From contig JANWXY010000082.1 in the NCBI GenBank assembly GCA_025057135.1, positions 1 through 40,897 of the forward strand: a stretch of DNA of 40,897 nt. The letters run 5' to 3'. Of the stretch, positions 38,146 to 40,897 are shown one piece after another (position 1 is the stretch's first letter; each line of letters opens with the position of its first letter). The notes under the pieces were generated by a model. That model saw nothing but the letters and a program-made list of their open reading frames with translations. It was not told where the DNA came from and did no database searches. A program made the translations under genes and the position numbers. The stretch comes from Bacteroidia bacterium (lineage in GTDB: Bacteria; Bacteroidota; Bacteroidia; SpSt-205).

Positions 38146-39712
38146 GCTGATCTTTCGGGCTTATTCTTTTATTTCGTTTAGCTACATCGCTGAGAGCGAT
38201 CGCGGCTAAAATGTAGCCAAAGAATATAGAGATATAGAAGTATCTCCATTCGGAATGCCCTGTCAGCACTGGGACGACAATCATGCCCCACGCAGCACCC
38301 ATAAGTGTGAGCAGGATACCCTTTTCCGTAGTTCTGTAGCGATTACGCCATATGCCTATCAGCAGATATAGGCTGCTAAAAAATCCTAAAATCAGCCCTG
38401 TTGTAGCATATACGCTGACATAATAGAAGTAAGCTTGCTTAATCCACCGAGGCACACGACCGCGTCCCTCTTCGGCTTTTTGAGGTGGATGAAAGATATT
38501 GTCATAGAGAACCATGACGCCTCTGTAGAAAGGAAGCCACTTGTATTCCCGTCTAAGTTCAGCCATAATCGTGTCCAGCTCTCTCACTACTTGTTTCGCT
38601 ATGGACACTTTTTCTGATTTACTTAGGGAGTCCCCAAAGCGATGACGCTTTATATCAAGTAGCACTTTTTTCCACCTGTCTTTGGTAAGCACTTTGGAAT
38701 ACACCCACTCTGGGAGGCATGCAGCAGTTGGCGAGTCTTTCTGAATCTCCTGAGATATGCAGAGCATCAAAGATTTTGGATGATATTGAATCGAATGGGG
38801 CATTCCGAGCATAGCCTCCAACTCTCCTAATTTTATCCTCACATAGTTATAGACTTGCGTGGGCATCCAACACGCCTCTACGGTTTCATTTGAGCATAAA
38901 GTAACTCCATAAATATTTGAAGGATCAGTGAGTACCCATCTGCAAGTATGTTTATATACATGCCAGCTCCATAATCCCTGAGGAATGAGCCATGTAGGGA
39001 TGAGGATCAGGATAGGCTTTCCCCTGTCAAAACCGAAACTCAACATCCAGATTATCACTGGAATGAATATAAAAGGAGCTGCTCTGAACTTGGAGAAATA
39101 TGCCCAGACAGCGAAAAATATGGATACAAACAGATAGAAGTATGAACGCTTCTTCACGGACGCAATTAGAGCCAAGACTGATAGCCCCAAAGGAAAATAA
39201 TAAATATCGCCCATTAGCATGCTTAATAGGTATGGGGGTAGAAGTAGTAAAGGCAGCAGACCCCAATACACCTTTATATGAAAAAAACTGCATACTTCAA
39301 ACACAATGTATATTATTATGCTCAAAAAAAGAGTTAGGTATATGAAATACAGAGCCCTTGTGACCCTTTCAAACTGGGGTATCGTCAAATCAAGCCAATC
39401 TGTCAAAATGATGCTTGGTAGTAAAAGTGTGCCTATACCCGGATAGGACCCTTGACGAGGCAAACACTCTCCCTGACTTTGAGCACTGTCTAAGATGGTC
39501 CTTAGTGGAATGGGTAGGTTGTTGCGCTCTGCGGAGGTGAGGGGCTGACTGAAAGAGCCATTGTATAGTAGGTTTACCATCGGTCGGAAACTCGTCATAA
39601 AATCATCATAGAAAAATCCCCTCTCCTCGGGAGGACGCTCTATGTAAGTAGTGTAGAGTAAATGAGTAATACTCAGTCCAGCTGCGATGAAGAGTGAATG
39701 CAAGTATCGCAC
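38102..39712 (-). CDS. Polytopic membrane protein of unknown function, possibly GT-C-like
   Basis: I do not recognise this 536-residue protein. It has an N-terminal membrane helix and then an extracytoplasmic loop (about 25-95) with YDDFMTSFRP and a cysteine. Six or so membrane helices follow (about 110-260), then a large polar domain (about 265-430) with several cysteines (TLCSNETVEACW, LMLCISQE, AACLPEW), and three C-terminal helices. An early acidic loop plus many helices recalls GT-C glycosyltransferases, but I cannot confirm it. The GTG at 39712 lies 5 bases after TAAGTTTG (39718-39725, minus). Base composition drops clearly in the 39.0-39.4 kb part, compared with the dehydrogenase next door. 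Confidence 0.7.
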   Translation of the reverse strand: MRYLHSLFIAAGLSITHLLYTTYIERPPEERGFFYDDFMTSFRPMVNLLYNGSFSQPLTSAERNNLPIPLRTILDSAQSQGECLPRQGSYPGIGTLLLPSIILTDWLDLTIPQFERVTRALYFIYLTLFLSIIIYIVFEVCSFFHIKVYWGLLPLLLLPPYLLSMLMGDIYYFPLGLSVLALIASVKKRSYFYLFVSIFFAVWAYFSKFRAAPFIFIPVIIWMLSFGFDRGKPILILIPTWLIPQGLWSWHVYKHTCRWVLTDPSNIYGVTLCSNETVEACWMPTQVYNYVRIKLGELEAMLGMPHSIQYHPKSLMLCISQEIQKDSPTAACLPEWVYSKVLTKDRWKKVLLDIKRHRFGDSLSKSEKVSIAKQVVRELDTIMAELRREYKWLPFYRGVMVLYDNIFHPPQKAEEGRGRVPRWIKQAYFYYVSVYATTGLILGFFSSLYLLIGIWRNRYRTTEKGILLTLMGAAWGMIVVPVLTGHSEWRYFYISIFFGYILAAIALSDVAKRNKRISPKDQPNPKEGFGDTQSDA

Positions 39713-39717
39713 GAAAG

Positions 39718-39725
39718 CAAACTTA
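39718..39725 (-). promoter_or_regulatory. -7 box TAAGTTTG for the membrane protein gene
   Basis: An exact TAnnTTTG match on the minus strand, 5 bases before the GTG at 39712. The 116-base gap to the lipoprotein gene contains only this and the opposite box as recognisable signals. Confidence 0.62.
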
Positions 39726-39812
39726 GCTATAAATAAGAGAGGCTTCGCCCGTCCTCTGTAGGCGCGAATGACAAACTGTGGTAACTATTTCTCACAGAGT
39801 GGAGATTTTGCT

Positions 39813-39820
39813 TACCTTTG
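39813..39820 (+). promoter_or_regulatory. -7 box TACCTTTG for the lipoprotein gene
   Basis: An exact TAnnTTTG match, 8 bases before the ATG at 39829. It argues against the longer open frame starting at 39778, which would begin before the promoter. Confidence 0.65.
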
Positions 39821-39828
39821 CTCCCAGT

Positions 39829-40815
39829 ATGCGTAGCATAGGGAAACTGACCAGTATAGGACTGCTATCCGTCCTAACCTTGGCAACATTCGTTGCTTGT
39901 AAGAAGGAAAAAGAACAAAATGGCCCTGAGATTATTGTAGGCAGCGGCACAAATGTGAGGCTAAACGACACAATGATTATCGGGAATATCCGGCCGATAA
40001 TCATAGAGCTCTCTATCAAAAAGGGGAGCGGTAAGGATGACGGCGACCTAAAGAGCTATACCGTAGTAGTCAAGAAAGATGGCTCTACTACCAACGATGG
40101 CTACTCTGGAAACGCTCCAAATGGCTCGGCCTTCACTCTTAGGGATACTTTCGACTTTTCTCCTCAAGTGCCTACGACTTACGAAATCACCATAACAGTT
40201 ACTGACAAAAATGATAAGAGTGCCAGTAAGACTTTCAAGATAATATATAGAAATCCAAGTCAAGCTCCAGGTGCGTATTATATGGGGACAATAACTGTTG
40301 ATACTGTAAGTGTGCCTTTCATTTACTTTGAGAATTTCTCTGTAGGGGCTAAAGGCCTAAACGATATAAATGATCCCAAAAATGTGATTGCTGCTTTCCT
40401 TGTGAGACGCATTACGGCAAATGACACGAACAGATACAGTTTGGTAACTCCTGACTCTCTGGGAAAAGGTAGCTATGCCGCTCTTAGTTATGTGTATTGG
40501 ACTGCGTCTTCTAAGCCAAGAACCGTGTTTTATTCGCTCACCGAGAACGAGTATAATATGGCTACGGACTCTGTCAGTATCCATCAGGTGGTTATATCGG
40601 CCACCAGTAAAACTAAATTTATTGAAAACGGTGATGGTGCTCGGGCACTCATAGGCGGTACTCAGGGAGCTTCGACGACTGGTCCGCATAACTATCTCGC
40701 ATTTCAGCAAGAGTATCCGGCTGGTAACCCAAGCTCCAAGATTTGGGGAGTGATTAAGGTAAACTCCGTAAGTGGCCGTACCGCTTCTCTGCAAGTCAAG
40801 TTAATCCTGAGATAG
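39829..40815 (+). CDS. Outer-membrane or periplasmic lipoprotein of unknown function
   Basis: A 328-residue protein with a lipoprotein signal peptide (LLSVLTLATFVAC), lipid-modified Cys at about residue 24, followed by KKEKEQN. Residues 40-140 look like an Ig/PKD-type beta domain (YEITITVTDKNDKSASKTF, typical of the last strand of such domains). The rest is Thr/Ser/Asn-rich beta structure ending SVSGRTASLQVKLILR. Proteins of this build are often surface lipoproteins in Bacteroidota. The start at 39829 is preferred because it gives the signal peptide and follows the TACCTTTG box. A strong terminator follows. No neighbour suggests a specific role. Confidence 0.75.
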   Translation: MRSIGKLTSIGLLSVLTLATFVACKKEKEQNGPEIIVGSGTNVRLNDTMIIGNIRPIIIELSIKKGSGKDDGDLKSYTVVVKKDGSTTNDGYSGNAPNGSAFTLRDTFDFSPQVPTTYEITITVTDKNDKSASKTFKIIYRNPSQAPGAYYMGTITVDTVSVPFIYFENFSVGAKGLNDINDPKNVIAAFLVRRITANDTNRYSLVTPDSLGKGSYAALSYVYWTASSKPRTVFYSLTENEYNMATDSVSIHQVVISATSKTKFIENGDGARALIGGTQGASTTGPHNYLAFQQEYPAGNPSSKIWGVIKVNSVSGRTASLQVKLILR

Positions 40816-40840
40816 TTTTAGGCTGGAAAAGCTAAGCCTC

Positions 40841-40881
40841 ACTGGGCATGGGATGAAATGATTCCCATGCCCAGTTTTTTT
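40841..40881 (+). terminator. Rho-independent terminator of the lipoprotein gene
   Basis: Perfect 13-base arms (40841-40853 and 40863-40875) around a 9-base loop, followed by a run of seven T (40875-40881). It lies 25 bases after the stop at 40815. Confidence 0.9.
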
Positions 40882-40897
40882 GCGTAGTGTGCGGTGG

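Overview
The window looks like a compact chromosomal segment of a Bacteroidota bacterium. The evidence is independent: a PorX-type response regulator, a very large exported beta-propeller protein with a type IX secretion (T9SS) C-terminal sorting domain, an OmpA/PD40/TPR protein with PorE architecture, signal peptides ending in Ala|Gln, and many copies of the Bacteroidota promoter box TAnnTTTG. LpxD, YidC, OmpA-like and lipoprotein genes fit a Gram-negative envelope. NuoF and an enoyl-CoA hydratase/hydroxyacyl-CoA dehydrogenase fusion suggest respiration and fatty-acid turnover. I cannot name the genus. The first 124 bases are homopolymer G and C runs that look like an assembly artefact at a contig end.

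Layout. 153-3504: divergent porX and a GAF/SpoIIE phosphatase. 6827-3528 (minus): operon of an acidic exported protein, bcp, a metallo-beta-lactamase fold hydrolase, a SUI1/YciH factor, rdgB and udk. 8567-6848 (minus): sufU, a glycosyltransferase and a SufT-like gene. 15881-8703 (minus): six-gene operon of an M23 peptidase, ssb, tilS, ppk1, queE and the PorE-like protein. 16013-18103 (plus): FadJ-like fusion. 20991-18100 (minus): glycosyltransferase, ilvE, pdxH. 21026-21949 (plus): S66 carboxypeptidase. 22502-21929 (minus): rplU-rpmA. 25415-22581 (minus): T9SS cargo. 27743-25444 (minus): yidC plus a TPR protein. 28184-27861 (minus) and 28211-29446 (plus): a TPR protein and a membrane protein. 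33570-29357 (minus): DivIVA, dcd, lpxD, DUF502, NUDIX and a 2-hydroxyacid dehydrogenase. 34885-33611 (minus): nuoF alone. 34930-38145 (plus): DUF1573 protein, flavin monooxygenase, short-chain dehydrogenase. 39712-38102 (minus) and 39829-40815 (plus): a poorly recognised membrane protein and a lipoprotein in an AT-richer end. No intergenic stretch exceeds 300 bases, and I saw no tRNA, rRNA, CRISPR, insertion sequence or phage gene.

The most striking signal is regulatory. Of 18 first genes of transcription units, 14 have an exact TAnnTTTG box just upstream of the start codon, and in eight of these the gap is exactly 4 bases. With the -7 position known for this box, that predicts leaderless mRNAs, most of them starting with GUG. 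Downstream genes in the operons are joined by ATGA overlaps, which points to translation that hardly uses Shine-Dalgarno sites. tilS shows the same overlap as CTGA and has no ATG, GTG or TTG start before its catalytic loop. A SUI1/YciH gene, whose E. coli homolog is linked to discrimination against leaderless initiation complexes, lies in one of these operons.
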